Positions 17,681 through 26,729 of a stretch of 64,000 nucleotides of DNA are shown here, in pieces. The stretch is taken from contig JBAZTW010000001.1 of the NCBI GenBank assembly GCA_041661665.1, forward strand, positions 62,001-126,000, in the 5' to 3' direction. The notes under the pieces were generated by a model, which was not told the DNA's origin, did not search any database, and saw only the letters and a program-made list of their open reading frames with translations. This stretch comes from GWC2-45-44 sp041661665 (GTDB lineage Bacteria > Planctomycetota > Phycisphaerae > Sedimentisphaerales > UBA12454). The position numbers and the translations under genes are program-made. Numbering within the stretch: position 1 is the stretch's first letter; each line of letters opens with the position of its first letter.

Positions 17681-19084
17681 ATGAAACCATTTATGACGGA
17701 AGATTTTTTGCTGCAAACTGAAACCGCGAGAAAACTCTATTATGAATATGCCGCCAAGATGCCCATCTTCGATTATCACTGCCACCTGCCGACCGCACAG
17801 ATAGCCGAGGATAAACGATTTGAAAATATTACTCAGATTTGGCTCTATGGCGACCATTATAAATGGCGTGCTATGCGAACTAACGGCATACCGGAACAAT
17901 ACTGCACGGGCAGCGCATCAGACTGGGAAAAATTCCAAAAATGGGCACAAACGGTTCCCTATACCCTCCGCAATCCGCTCTATCACTGGACGCATTTGGA
18001 ACTCCAGCGATATTTCGGCATAAGCAAATTTCTTGGCCCCGATACCGCAAAGGATATTTACGAGAAATGCAATGAGATGCTCAGTTTGCCGGAATTTTCT
18101 GTACGCAGCCTTCTTCGCAGGATGAACGTAAAAATTGTCTGCACCACTGACGACCCTGTCGATTCTCTTGAACATCATAAAAAAATTAAATCCGATGGTT
18201 TTGAGATAAAAATTCTGCCGACCTGGCGGCCTGATAAGGGTATGGCCGTTGAGAATGTCGCTGTGTTTAATCAGTGGGTCGATGCGCTTGAAAAAAGTTC
18301 AGGCATAGATGTAAAAAATTACAAAACCTATATGGATGCAATTCGCAGCCGCCATAATTTTTTCCATAGCGTTGGCTGCCGCGTTTCCGACCACGGCCTG
18401 GAAACTGCTTATGCAGAAGATTATACTGAAAGCGAAATCGCGGCGATATTCGACAAACTTCGCAGCGGCAAAACAGTAACCAAAGATGAAGGTTTGAAGT
18501 TCAAGTCGGCAGTGATGATTGAATTTGCCCTGATGGACCACGAAAAAGGCTGGGTGCAGCAGCTTCATTTTGGCGCTTTGCGAAATAATAATACACGCCT
18601 TCTGAAAACCTTTGGCGCAGATGCCGGCGTTGACTCCATCGGCGATTTTGAGATTGCGCGCCCGCTGGCCAGATTTCTTGACAAACTTGACACCAACAAT
18701 AAATTACCCAAAACCATTCTTTACAATCTCAATCCTCGCGACAATGAACTGATGGCCACGATGGTTGGCAATTTTCAGGACGGCTCTGTCGCCGGCAAGC
18801 TGCAATTCGGTTCCGGATGGTGGTTCCTCGACCAAAAAGACGGAATGGAAAAACAGCTCAATGCGCTGTCGAACCTTGGATTGCTGAGTCGTTTTACCGG
18901 AATGCTTACTGATTCGAGATGTTTTCTGTCATATCCGCGACACGAATATTTCCGAAGAATACTCTGCAATATGCTTGGCAAAGATGTTGAAAACGGCGAA
19001 CTGCCTGCTGATATGAAACTGCTTGGTACGATGGTAGAGAATATTTGCTTCAACAATGCCAAAAACTATTTTTGTATAGCATAG
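17681..19084 (+). CDS. uxaC: Glucuronate/galacturonate isomerase
   Basis: UxaC interconverts D-glucuronate with D-fructuronate and D-galacturonate with D-tagaturonate, the first cytoplasmic step of uronate catabolism. The 467-residue length is standard. The amidohydrolase-type metal site YHCHLP is near residue 31, followed by the family features WLYGDHYKWRAMR, TTDDP and GWVQQLHFGALRN. The start is fixed by GGAGG 8 bases upstream. It follows gnd and precedes the GH88 fusion and exuT. The later steps (UxaB/UxuB, UxaA/UxuA, KdgK) are not in the window. Confidence 0.97.
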   Translation: MKPFMTEDFLLQTETARKLYYEYAAKMPIFDYHCHLPTAQIAEDKRFENITQIWLYGDHYKWRAMRTNGIPEQYCTGSASDWEKFQKWAQTVPYTLRNPLYHWTHLELQRYFGISKFLGPDTAKDIYEKCNEMLSLPEFSVRSLLRRMNVKIVCTTDDPVDSLEHHKKIKSDGFEIKILPTWRPDKGMAVENVAVFNQWVDALEKSSGIDVKNYKTYMDAIRSRHNFFHSVGCRVSDHGLETAYAEDYTESEIAAIFDKLRSGKTVTKDEGLKFKSAVMIEFALMDHEKGWVQQLHFGALRNNNTRLLKTFGADAGVDSIGDFEIARPLARFLDKLDTNNKLPKTILYNLNPRDNELMATMVGNFQDGSVAGKLQFGSGWWFLDQKDGMEKQLNALSNLGLLSRFTGMLTDSRCFLSYPRHEYFRRILCNMLGKDVENGELPADMKLLGTMVENICFNNAKNYFCIA

Positions 19085-19140
19085 GCCGCCTACCTCAAAA
19101 CAGAGAGCGGATACAGACAAAATTTTAAAGGAGTTCTAAA

Positions 19141-21414
19141 ATGGAATTTGTTTTTAATGCTGTTGTCTGGATTACTTTAATCAATCCTCTGGCTATGGAG
19201 CGTCCGAACGAATTGGTAATTGTGCCTTTCGACCGGCTTGGAGGAATCAACTCCTCTTGCTTCGCAGTTGTCAAAGGCGAGCAGACATTGCCCGCTCAGA
19301 CTCTCGACACAGACTTTGACGGCAGGCCTGATGCAATTGCTTTTATTGTAAGCTTTGGCCCGAATGAGCAGCTCAAAGCAGCGGTAAAGACAGTCTCTTC
19401 TCAAACACCCCAGCTTGACAAGGTTACGCACGCTGAAATATCGGTTTTGGCGAATTCGGCGAAAAGCAGCAGTTGCGAACTGCCCATTGCCTACGGAGAG
19501 TTCATCTCTAAAAGAGAACTCATCCGCGACCCCAATAACAAAAGTTCCGCCTACCGTTTTGAAGGGCCTTTCATTGAAAGCGACAAGGCTGCCTATAGGC
19601 TCTACTGGGATAATCGCGGCGCGATAGATGCTTATGGCAAACTTTACAACGGCGAAGCTTTAGGTATCGGAGGTCTTGGAATTGGTTCCGATATCAGCCG
19701 AGTCAGCCCGTCAGCGGCGCCATACGCAAAAATCATCATCGGCAGCGACGGGCCGATAGTCAGCAGCTATCGAATGATATACGAAGGCATTGAATACCAG
19801 GGGCAAAAATACGATATCACCTGGGATATGGCGATTTCGGCAGGGCAGCGAGTTCTGACACACACCGTAAATGTTACCAGGGGCGGTCAGCTTCAGTTTC
19901 TTGCGGCATTAACCAATCACAGCGATGAAAAAAATGGCGTGAGCAAAAAGGATTCCCTTAATAACAAAGACAAACTCTGCTGGGTTGGAACTTACGGCAG
20001 TCAGGTCTATCCGGATGCCGACCCGAATTATGCCGTCAAAAGTACTGAAAAGATGGGTTTAGGGCTTCTTTGGCCGCTTGAACAGCTTAAACAATTAAAG
20101 CGCAACGATACTGAATTCGAGGCCGTTTTCAAACCCTCCGGTCGGATCAAATACTATTCTTTGGCCTCCTACAACGGCGAAAAAAAAGAGCCGATAAAAG
20201 GCGACAAGGATTTTTACACTTATATGGATAAGTTGGCGTCCCTGTTGGCAAACCCTGTTATCGTCAACGTCGCGGAGCCGGTCTCTTCAAAAGAACTTGT
20301 CCCTGTGATCGAAAAAACTCTTGAATTCGCCGCGAGCCAGTTGGCCAAAACCGCCGACTTTGTTAAAGACCCTAATGTTTTTCCTGACACAGCCGGCGCA
20401 GATGGAAAATGGACAACGAATGGACCCCAATCGTGGGTCAGCGGCTATTTCCCCGGCCTTTTATGGTTTATGTATGAAACTTCCGGGCAGGAAAGCTGGA
20501 AACAAAAAGCTGTCGCCTGGACAGCCGGTATGGAAAAGGAACAATTCAACACCGGCTATCATGATATAGGGCTTATGTTGTACTGCAGCTACGGCAACGG
20601 CCTGCGTCTTACCGGTGACGAAGCCTATAAGAAGGTGCTTATTCAGACCGCTGATTCTCTGTCAAAGCGCTATAGCCCGACAGTCGGCTGCACCAGAAGC
20701 TGGGGCCCCAATGCCGACAAGAGAGATTTTATGGTCATCATAGACAATATGATGTGCATCGAGCTGCTCTTTTGGGCATCGGAGAACAGTGACAGAAAAG
20801 ACTTCCACGATATCGCCGTAAATCACGCGCTCAAGACCATCGAAAATCACGTTCGACCCGATGGAAGCACATATCATGTTGTTAATTATGATCCGGTTAG
20901 CGGTGCGGTCATCGAAAAAAAGAGCGCGCAAGGCTATGCGATGGAATCCTGCTGGTCAAGAGGTCAGGCATGGGCGTTGTACGGTTTTACAATGGTCTAT
21001 CGCGAAACCTGCGATGGCAGGTTTCTCGAGACAGCTAAAAAAACCGCCGATTACTTTATAAATAATCTGCCGGAAGATTATGTCCCTTACTGGGATTTTC
21101 GTGCGCCTGGAATTCCCAACGAAAAGAAGGATAGTTCCGCTGCCGCTATCGCAGCATCCGGCCTTTTGGAATTATGCACACTCGTTCCCAGCGACAAGGA
21201 CAAGGCGCGTTATTTCATCGCCGCCGAGAATATAATAAAATCGCTTTGTTCGCCTGCTTATCTGGCCGAAAATACCGGCAGTAAAGCCATCCTGCTGCAC
21301 ATGGTAGGAAGCCGCTATGACAGCAGAGATACGATAGACCGCTCCTTTATTTATGGAGATTATTACTTTATCGAGGCATTGCTCAGGTACAAAAAGATGG
21401 TTGGATGCAAATGA
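19141..21414 (+). CDS. DUF4861-like domain fused to GH88 unsaturated glycuronyl hydrolase
   Basis: GH88/GH105 enzymes remove the 4,5-unsaturated uronate left at the end of oligosaccharides by polysaccharide lyases, feeding UxaC-type pathways. The C-terminal half (about 380-757) has the alpha/alpha-barrel signs: WVSGYFPGLLWFMYE, YHDIGLMLY and MVIIDNMMCIELL with the two expected Asp residues, and SCWSRGQAWALYGF. The N-terminal half (about 15-350) resembles DUF4861, including YRLYWDNRGAIDAYGK and YDITWDMAIS. AAAGGAG lies 8 bases before ATG. A signal peptide is uncertain, so it may act in the periplasm or cytoplasm. Confidence 0.82.
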   Translation: MEFVFNAVVWITLINPLAMERPNELVIVPFDRLGGINSSCFAVVKGEQTLPAQTLDTDFDGRPDAIAFIVSFGPNEQLKAAVKTVSSQTPQLDKVTHAEISVLANSAKSSSCELPIAYGEFISKRELIRDPNNKSSAYRFEGPFIESDKAAYRLYWDNRGAIDAYGKLYNGEALGIGGLGIGSDISRVSPSAAPYAKIIIGSDGPIVSSYRMIYEGIEYQGQKYDITWDMAISAGQRVLTHTVNVTRGGQLQFLAALTNHSDEKNGVSKKDSLNNKDKLCWVGTYGSQVYPDADPNYAVKSTEKMGLGLLWPLEQLKQLKRNDTEFEAVFKPSGRIKYYSLASYNGEKKEPIKGDKDFYTYMDKLASLLANPVIVNVAEPVSSKELVPVIEKTLEFAASQLAKTADFVKDPNVFPDTAGADGKWTTNGPQSWVSGYFPGLLWFMYETSGQESWKQKAVAWTAGMEKEQFNTGYHDIGLMLYCSYGNGLRLTGDEAYKKVLIQTADSLSKRYSPTVGCTRSWGPNADKRDFMVIIDNMMCIELLFWASENSDRKDFHDIAVNHALKTIENHVRPDGSTYHVVNYDPVSGAVIEKKSAQGYAMESCWSRGQAWALYGFTMVYRETCDGRFLETAKKTADYFINNLPEDYVPYWDFRAPGIPNEKKDSSAAAIAASGLLELCTLVPSDKDKARYFIAAENIIKSLCSPAYLAENTGSKAILLHMVGSRYDSRDTIDRSFIYGDYYFIEALLRYKKMVGCK

Positions 21415-21530
21415 AAGATTGGGCGGGTAATTCCGCTCTGTTTGATTTGGTCAAAAATCGGTTGACGGAGTTGGAAATTTGCCGTATGCTTTGGTTCAGC
21501 TTGACCAGACACTGAAAGGGAAAATGGAAT

Positions 21531-22850
21531 ATGTTTGAAACAGAACAGACAACCAAACCAGAGCCGTCCAAAATGAAGCATACATATATTAAGAATCTGC
21601 GGTGGTATATAGCCGGTCTTTTGCTTTTTGCGACGACCATAAACTATCTTGACAGGCAGACGCTCTCGGTGGCGGCGCCAGTTTTGCGTGACCTGTTCAA
21701 AATGTCTAACACTGATTATTCGCACATAGTGCAGGCATTTCTTTTGGCCTATATGGTAATGATGCCGATATCCGGGCGGATAATTGACTGGATGGGGACG
21801 CGATGGGGGTTTTGTCTTTCGGTGGTGTGGTGGTCGATAGCCAATATACTGACAGCGTTTGCCGGTTCTGTCGGCGGTTTCTCTGTATGTAGATTTTTGC
21901 TTGGGGTGGGCGAGGCCGGCAACTTCCCTGCATCTATAAAAACAATATCGGAATGGTTCCCTTCGCGTGAACGTGCCCTTGCAACGGGTATTTTCAATAT
22001 GGGAGCAGGATTCGGGGCGATTATTGCTCCGCCGCTGATTGGCGTGTTAATTATTTATTACGGCTGGCAGGCAGGATTTATAGTAACCGGTTTGGTGGGG
22101 TTTATATGGGTGATAGCATGGCTCTTATTGTTTCAGGCTCCTGAAAAGCATCCGCGTTTAAGCCCTGCGGAGTTTGCATACATAAGAGATGTACGGCCTG
22201 ATGATTCCGCAACAGATAACAGCGATTCAGGAAAGAAAAAGGCTATGCTGCTGGATATGCGGCTGTGGGGCTGTATAATTGCGAAGTTCCTTACTGACCC
22301 GGTGTGGTGGTTTTACATTTTCTGGCTGCCTGATTATCTGAAAAACGTGCGTCATTTCAGTTTAGCGAAAATTGCAATGTTTGCGTGGCTGCCATTTTTG
22401 GCGGCAGATTTCGGCAGTGTATTCGGCGGCGCCATATCAACTTTCTTTATCAGGCGCGGCTGGCCCACACTCAAGGCACGCAAGCTGGCGATGTGCGTTT
22501 GCGCATCTTTAATGCCTGTTGCGCTGCTTGCCGTGCGAGCCCAAAGCGCCGCTGTGGCTATAGTCTATATATGCGTAGCAACGCTGGGGCATCAGGCATG
22601 GTCGGCAAGTCTGCTGACTTTGCCGGCAGACCTGTTCCCTCGTAAGCAGGTGGGAACGGCTTTTGGTTTTTCCGGAGCGGCAGGGAGCCTTGGCGGATTT
22701 GTGTTTGCAGGTCTTACAGGTATTATCCTGGATAGAATAGGATATGTGCCTATATTTACCGCTATCGGATTTATGCATCCTATTGCCGCAATTATAATCG
22801 TCCTTATGATAAAGGACAGAGCTCAAAAATCTACAGTCTGCTGCATATAA
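21531..22850 (+). CDS. exuT: MFS hexuronate transporter (ExuT-like)
   Basis: A 439-residue major facilitator protein with about twelve hydrophobic segments. The start RWYIAGLLLFATTINYLDRQ carries the YLDRQ signature of the anion:cation symporter family, and the region after TM2 (GRIIDWMGTRWGF) is the conserved loop. GVGEAGNFPASIKTISEWFP is characteristic of hexuronate/glucarate transporters. As the last gene of the uronate operon it most likely imports glucuronate or galacturonate by proton symport. It begins about 116 bases after the GH88 gene and is preceded by GAAAGGGAAAATGG. Confidence 0.88.
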   Translation: MFETEQTTKPEPSKMKHTYIKNLRWYIAGLLLFATTINYLDRQTLSVAAPVLRDLFKMSNTDYSHIVQAFLLAYMVMMPISGRIIDWMGTRWGFCLSVVWWSIANILTAFAGSVGGFSVCRFLLGVGEAGNFPASIKTISEWFPSRERALATGIFNMGAGFGAIIAPPLIGVLIIYYGWQAGFIVTGLVGFIWVIAWLLLFQAPEKHPRLSPAEFAYIRDVRPDDSATDNSDSGKKKAMLLDMRLWGCIIAKFLTDPVWWFYIFWLPDYLKNVRHFSLAKIAMFAWLPFLAADFGSVFGGAISTFFIRRGWPTLKARKLAMCVCASLMPVALLAVRAQSAAVAIVYICVATLGHQAWSASLLTLPADLFPRKQVGTAFGFSGAAGSLGGFVFAGLTGIILDRIGYVPIFTAIGFMHPIAAIIIVLMIKDRAQKSTVCCI

Positions 22851-22938
22851 GAAACCTGTATATCCGTTTGTGGAAGATGATGAAGCAGTCTGACAAATGA
22901 AAGTGGAATGCGGCAGGCAAATGTGTTTCTGTTTTTAC

Positions 22939-22978
22939 AAAAAAAAGCCGGCCTTCAGCGATTAACGCCGAAGGCCGG
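22939..22978 (-). terminator. Intrinsic terminator of the pseudopilin gene
   Basis: In minus-strand sense a 9-bp stem CCGGCCTTC/GAAGGCCGG (22948-22956 with 22970-22978), with an inner GCG/CGC, is followed by eight Ts. It lies about 35 bases after the pseudopilin stop codon and faces the end of exuT. Confidence 0.85.
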
Positions 22979-23011
22979 TACGACTGCAGCCTGATTACAG
23001 TCTTTTTTTAT

Positions 23012-24043
23012 TTATTCGTAGTCGCTAACCAAATAGCTGTCGTTATCTGAAGAAGCTATTATCAGAGATGACTGAATAGAGGTTGCTGGTTTCAGTAGAA
23101 ATGCAGCAGCTCCGCCTTGCTTTAATTTGTCGCCGGTTGCATTAGATGTGGGGACAACGACAGTAGCTCCACCCCAGGTTGTGTAAATATTGTCAGAATC
23201 AATGCTGCAATTCGACGTCTTTTCAAACTTTGTATGCCCATCTACATAAAGGACATTCTGACCTTCACGCTGGTGATAGGCCGTATTGCTCCATTGTATG
23301 GTATCTGGTTTTAGTTTGGGAGGTGTAGCGGTATCTAAATCCAAACGTCCTACGGTCTTGGCATCTATCAATGATTTGTCCCAGAACGGGTTTCTATCGG
23401 CTATAACGGCCTTGGAAGGATTCGCTGTGGTCGTAATCGGATAAACATACTCGTTAGTCCCTGGAGGAGAAATACGAACCGGGTTTTGATAAGAATAGCA
23501 GCAATGGCCTCTGCCGTGACCACTGGGTTGAGATTTATGGGCAAGTTTAGTGCCGAAATCCCACACATCCATAACACCAGATGGCAGCACAGGAGGCGCA
23601 GGCAAATAGTTGTAATTTGACAGTTCAAATTTCTTCAGGTCTGAACCAGGACAAATGAACTGGTCGGGCGATACATCTGCAAATTTGACCAAAAGATAAA
23701 GATGTGCGCTTAAAGTGGTTGTTGTTGCTACTCCAACACCGCCGGTGGTATAGCCTGGGGTGGCGTCCTTGTCGCACCAGTTCCACGTACAGACACCTTT
23801 TTCACCGCCAGAGCCTTCGTCCCATTGGGCTCCTGGGCCGCCGGCAGCCGGGTAACTTCCATACCTGTCATCGTTTGAATAGACGAGCATTGCCTTGCCG
23901 ATACCGGCGATGTTCGTGCCGCACATTAACCTCTGTGCAAGCTGCCTGACTTTACCCAAAGCAGGCATCAGAATCGCAAGCAGCATCGCGATAATTGCGA
24001 TAACAACCAGCAATTCTACAAGTGTAAAACCTTTCTTTTTCAT
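23012..24043 (-). CDS. Type II secretion/pilin-like major pseudopilin (planctomycete family)
   Basis: The N-terminus KKKGFTLVELLVVIAIIAML is a class III prepilin leader: cleavage is expected after KKKG, Phe+1 is methylated and Glu+5 aligns subunits. The long hydrophobic helix forms the fibre core. The C-terminal domain ends with HQREGQNVLYVDGHTKF, a one-residue-longer form of the H-X9-DG motif of the large planctomycete DUF1559-type pseudopilin family. An in-frame ATG lies 15 bases upstream, but GGAAAGGAAC before the ATG at 24043 and the short leader favour this start. Expression is probably from the promoter at 24475-24503. Confidence 0.85.
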   Translation of the reverse strand: MKKKGFTLVELLVVIAIIAMLLAILMPALGKVRQLAQRLMCGTNIAGIGKAMLVYSNDDRYGSYPAAGGPGAQWDEGSGGEKGVCTWNWCDKDATPGYTTGGVGVATTTTLSAHLYLLVKFADVSPDQFICPGSDLKKFELSNYNYLPAPPVLPSGVMDVWDFGTKLAHKSQPSGHGRGHCCYSYQNPVRISPPGTNEYVYPITTTANPSKAVIADRNPFWDKSLIDAKTVGRLDLDTATPPKLKPDTIQWSNTAYHQREGQNVLYVDGHTKFEKTSNCSIDSDNIYTTWGGATVVVPTSNATGDKLKQGGAAAFLLKPATSIQSSLIIASSDNDSYLVSDYE

Positions 24044-24474
24044 TTTGTTCCTTTCCATAAAGTTCCCTTTCTATTGTTACCGAGAGATTCGCAAAGCGCT
24101 GATTTCGGCAACGAAATTTAGTTATAAGTACTGTTCACTGCATCACTTTTAATCGGTCTTCGGTCGGTTCCACGCAAATCTCTCAAAAAGTTAATTTTCC
24201 GCCGAAAAACAACGCTTTTTTACACAATTTTGCCAATTTGGCATAAAATCCGTAAAATCACCCTGAATTTACACCCTGCACTAACATCGAAAGAAACACA
24301 GTTTGACTTTACTTTAAAAAAAGCACCGAAAAGAGGTCTGAAAAAGATGGGCCAAAAAAGATATGAAAAACCTGAAATTTATAATGGCATTAAAACATAT
24401 ATATACTACCCATCTGCCCGACTAATCTGCCCGGCTTGCCCAACCATATCTGGGCTATCAAATTTTACGTCCGT

Positions 24475-24503
24475 ATTATAGCACAGATGTAAAATTCTGT
24501 CAA
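24475..24503 (-). promoter_or_regulatory. Consensus sigma-70-type promoter for the pseudopilin gene
   Basis: In minus-strand sense -35 TTGACA (24498-24503), 17-base spacer and -10 TATAAT (24475-24480), a perfect match to the vegetative consensus. The expected start is near 24468, about 425 bases before the gene, with no other minus-strand gene between. Confidence 0.8.
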
Positions 24504-24641
24504 GGGGGGAAAATAAAAAATTTTAGGGAATAGGGTGTAGAAAAAAGCACTTTCCCAAAACGCAAAATGGATACAATATATACATAATTATTTTCTATTC
24601 CCTCCACCCTACCCCCTATACCCTGTTCCTATTTTTTTTGT

Positions 24642-24670
24642 TTGACATTTCAGCCTGGTGTCCTTACTAT
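24642..24670 (+). promoter_or_regulatory. Sigma-70-type promoter of pckG
   Basis: -35 TTGACA (24642-24647), 17-base spacer, -10 TACTAT (24665-24670). The start near 24677 gives a leader of about 73 nt; GAAAGGA lies 12 bases before the ATG. Confidence 0.75.
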
Positions 24671-24749
24671 TCGGCGGTTTTTGACCACGTTTAGTAAAGA
24701 ATTGCATCCGACATAGGGAAATAACTCATTTAGAAAGGACAGACGTACT

Positions 24750-26633
24750 ATGGCTGCGCAAAACGTAAGGCAGGTCTTGCAGGGAAAGTTGAACAGGGAG
24801 AATTTTGACAAACTGATGGCTTTGGACAATGAGAAGCTCCATAAGTTTGTAGCTGACGCAATCGAACTCACAAAACCAGCCTCCGTTTTTGTCTGCACAG
24901 ATGCCGCGGCGGACGCTGACTATATTCGCACAAAATCTGTCGCCGGCGGCGAGGAAACACCGCTGGCCACCAAAGGCCACACCTACCATTTTGACGGCAT
25001 CAATGACCAGGGCCGTGATAAATTTTCCACGCGATACCTGCTACCCGATGGCTGGAATCTCGGCAGTCTTGAAAGCATCCCCAAAAAGGGCGGTGTTGAA
25101 GAGGTTCACGGATTACTCAAAGACATTATGGTTGGTCGTCAGATGATTGTATGTTTCTGGTGTCTTGGCCCGGCAAATTCCGATTTCACAATACCCTGCG
25201 TGCAGATCACCGATAGCCCTTATGTTGCCCACAGCGAATCGATGCTGTATCGGCCAGGCTATGAACAACTTAAAAAGATTGGCAATTCGCCGACATTCTT
25301 CCGTTTCCTTCATAGCGAAGGCGAACTTGTAAACGGCGTCTCCAGGAACTGGGAAAAACGCCGCGTCTATATCGACCTTGAAGACGAAATGGTATATAGC
25401 GTCAATACTCAGTACGCAGGCAACACCGTCGGTCTCAAGAAACTGGCACTGCGTCTGGCGATTCAAAAGGCCGACCGCGATGGCAACTGGCTGGCCGAAC
25501 ATATGTTCGTTATGGGAGCTCACGGCCCCAACGGCCGCATAACTTATTTCGCAGGCGCATTTCCCTCCGGATGCGGCAAGACTTCAACGGCGATGATTTC
25601 TGGCCAGACGATCGTCGGCGACGATTTGGCATACTTCCGCAAAAAGGATGGCAATTTTCGCGCGGTGAATATTGAAAAAGGCATTTTCGGCATCATCGAA
25701 AACGTCAACGGCAAAGATGACCCGGTCATCTATGAAGTGCTCACAAGGCCCGGCGAAGTAATTTTCTCGAACGTGCTTATCGGCGACGACAAGAAACCAT
25801 ACTGGATGGGCATGGGCCAGCCGCTGCCCGACCACGGCCTTAACTACGCCGGAAACTGGAAAACAGGCGACAAGGATGCCAAGGGCGGCACAATTCATCC
25901 TTCACACAAAAATGCACGCTATACGATTTCGCTTTCCGAACTTGCCAACCGCGATCCGCTTGCAGATGCTCCGGAAGGTGTACCGGTCGGCGGCGTGATT
26001 TACGGCGGCAGAGACAGCGATACATGGGTGCCGGTCGAACAGGCCTTCGACTGGACCGAAGGTATTATCGCCAAGGGCGCATCGCTCGAATCCGAAACAA
26101 CCGCTACGGTTATTGGTGCAACAGGTGCGCGTTCATTCAACCTTATGTCTAATTTAGACTTCCTGTCGATTCCGATGGGCAAGTATATTATGAACAACGT
26201 TAATTTCGCAAAAGGCCTTAAGAAAGTGCCGATGGTCTTTTCCGTCAACTACTTCCTCAAGAACAAGGACGGCAAATACTTAAACGGTATGCTCGACAAG
26301 CGTGTCTGGATTCTCTGGGCAGAGCTTCGTGTCAACGGCGATGTTGATGCGATTAAAACACCGACAGGCTTTATACCCAAGTATGAAGATTTGGCCAAGC
26401 TGTTCAAATCGTCGCTCAATTCCGGATATACACAAGCCCAGTATGTCGAACAGTTCACAGTTCGCATACCGGAACTTCTGGCCAAGATTGACCGCATCGA
26501 AAAGGTCTATCGCGCAGAACCAGGAATTCCGCAGATTGTTTTCGATACATTCGACACCCAGCGTAAACGCCTCAAAGATGCTCAAGCCAAACATGGCGAT
26601 TACATCTCGCCGTTTGATTTTGAAACTCGATAG
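24750..26633 (+). CDS. pckG: Phosphoenolpyruvate carboxykinase (GTP)
   Basis: Catalyses oxaloacetate + GTP to phosphoenolpyruvate + CO2, the entry to gluconeogenesis, and can run in the carboxylating direction in anaerobes. The 627-residue protein has the GTP-type signature: kinase-1 P-loop FPSGCGKTSTAM (about 271-282) with the reactive Cys, kinase-2 VGDDLAYFR just after, and metal/PEP-binding AEHMFVMGAHGP upstream. The length and lack of ATP-type features separate it from PckA. It is a single-gene unit with its own promoter and terminator. Confidence 0.97.
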   Translation: MAAQNVRQVLQGKLNRENFDKLMALDNEKLHKFVADAIELTKPASVFVCTDAAADADYIRTKSVAGGEETPLATKGHTYHFDGINDQGRDKFSTRYLLPDGWNLGSLESIPKKGGVEEVHGLLKDIMVGRQMIVCFWCLGPANSDFTIPCVQITDSPYVAHSESMLYRPGYEQLKKIGNSPTFFRFLHSEGELVNGVSRNWEKRRVYIDLEDEMVYSVNTQYAGNTVGLKKLALRLAIQKADRDGNWLAEHMFVMGAHGPNGRITYFAGAFPSGCGKTSTAMISGQTIVGDDLAYFRKKDGNFRAVNIEKGIFGIIENVNGKDDPVIYEVLTRPGEVIFSNVLIGDDKKPYWMGMGQPLPDHGLNYAGNWKTGDKDAKGGTIHPSHKNARYTISLSELANRDPLADAPEGVPVGGVIYGGRDSDTWVPVEQAFDWTEGIIAKGASLESETTATVIGATGARSFNLMSNLDFLSIPMGKYIMNNVNFAKGLKKVPMVFSVNYFLKNKDGKYLNGMLDKRVWILWAELRVNGDVDAIKTPTGFIPKYEDLAKLFKSSLNSGYTQAQYVEQFTVRIPELLAKIDRIEKVYRAEPGIPQIVFDTFDTQRKRLKDAQAKHGDYISPFDFETR

Positions 26634-26651
26634 TATTCAGTGTTTCTTTCA

Positions 26652-26684
26652 AGCCTCGCCATCAAAATGGCGGGGCTTTTTTTA
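26652..26684 (+). terminator. Intrinsic terminator of pckG
   Basis: Stem AGCCTCGCCAT/ATGGCGGGGCT (26652-26662 with 26667-26677, one T-G pair) with a CAAA loop, followed by seven Ts, 18 bases after the pckG stop codon. Confidence 0.92.
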
Positions 26685-26729
26685 TTTATAATCCTGAAGA
26701 TTTACCTCAATAAAGACCAGTGAAATCAC

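Larger units (their letters stand above)
24044..24749. other. 706-base divergent intergenic region between pseudopilin gene and pckG
   Basis: It contains opposing promoters (24475-24503 minus, 24642-24670 plus), leaving a leader of about 425 nt for the pseudopilin mRNA. In that leader CGGGCAGAT occurs twice and GCCCA...TGGGC can form a small hairpin; no known riboswitch was recognised. Between the promoters AGGGAATAGGGTGTAG (near 24522) and CTATTCCCTCCACCCTA (near 24595) form a loose inverted repeat. No gene is evident. Confidence 0.6.
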
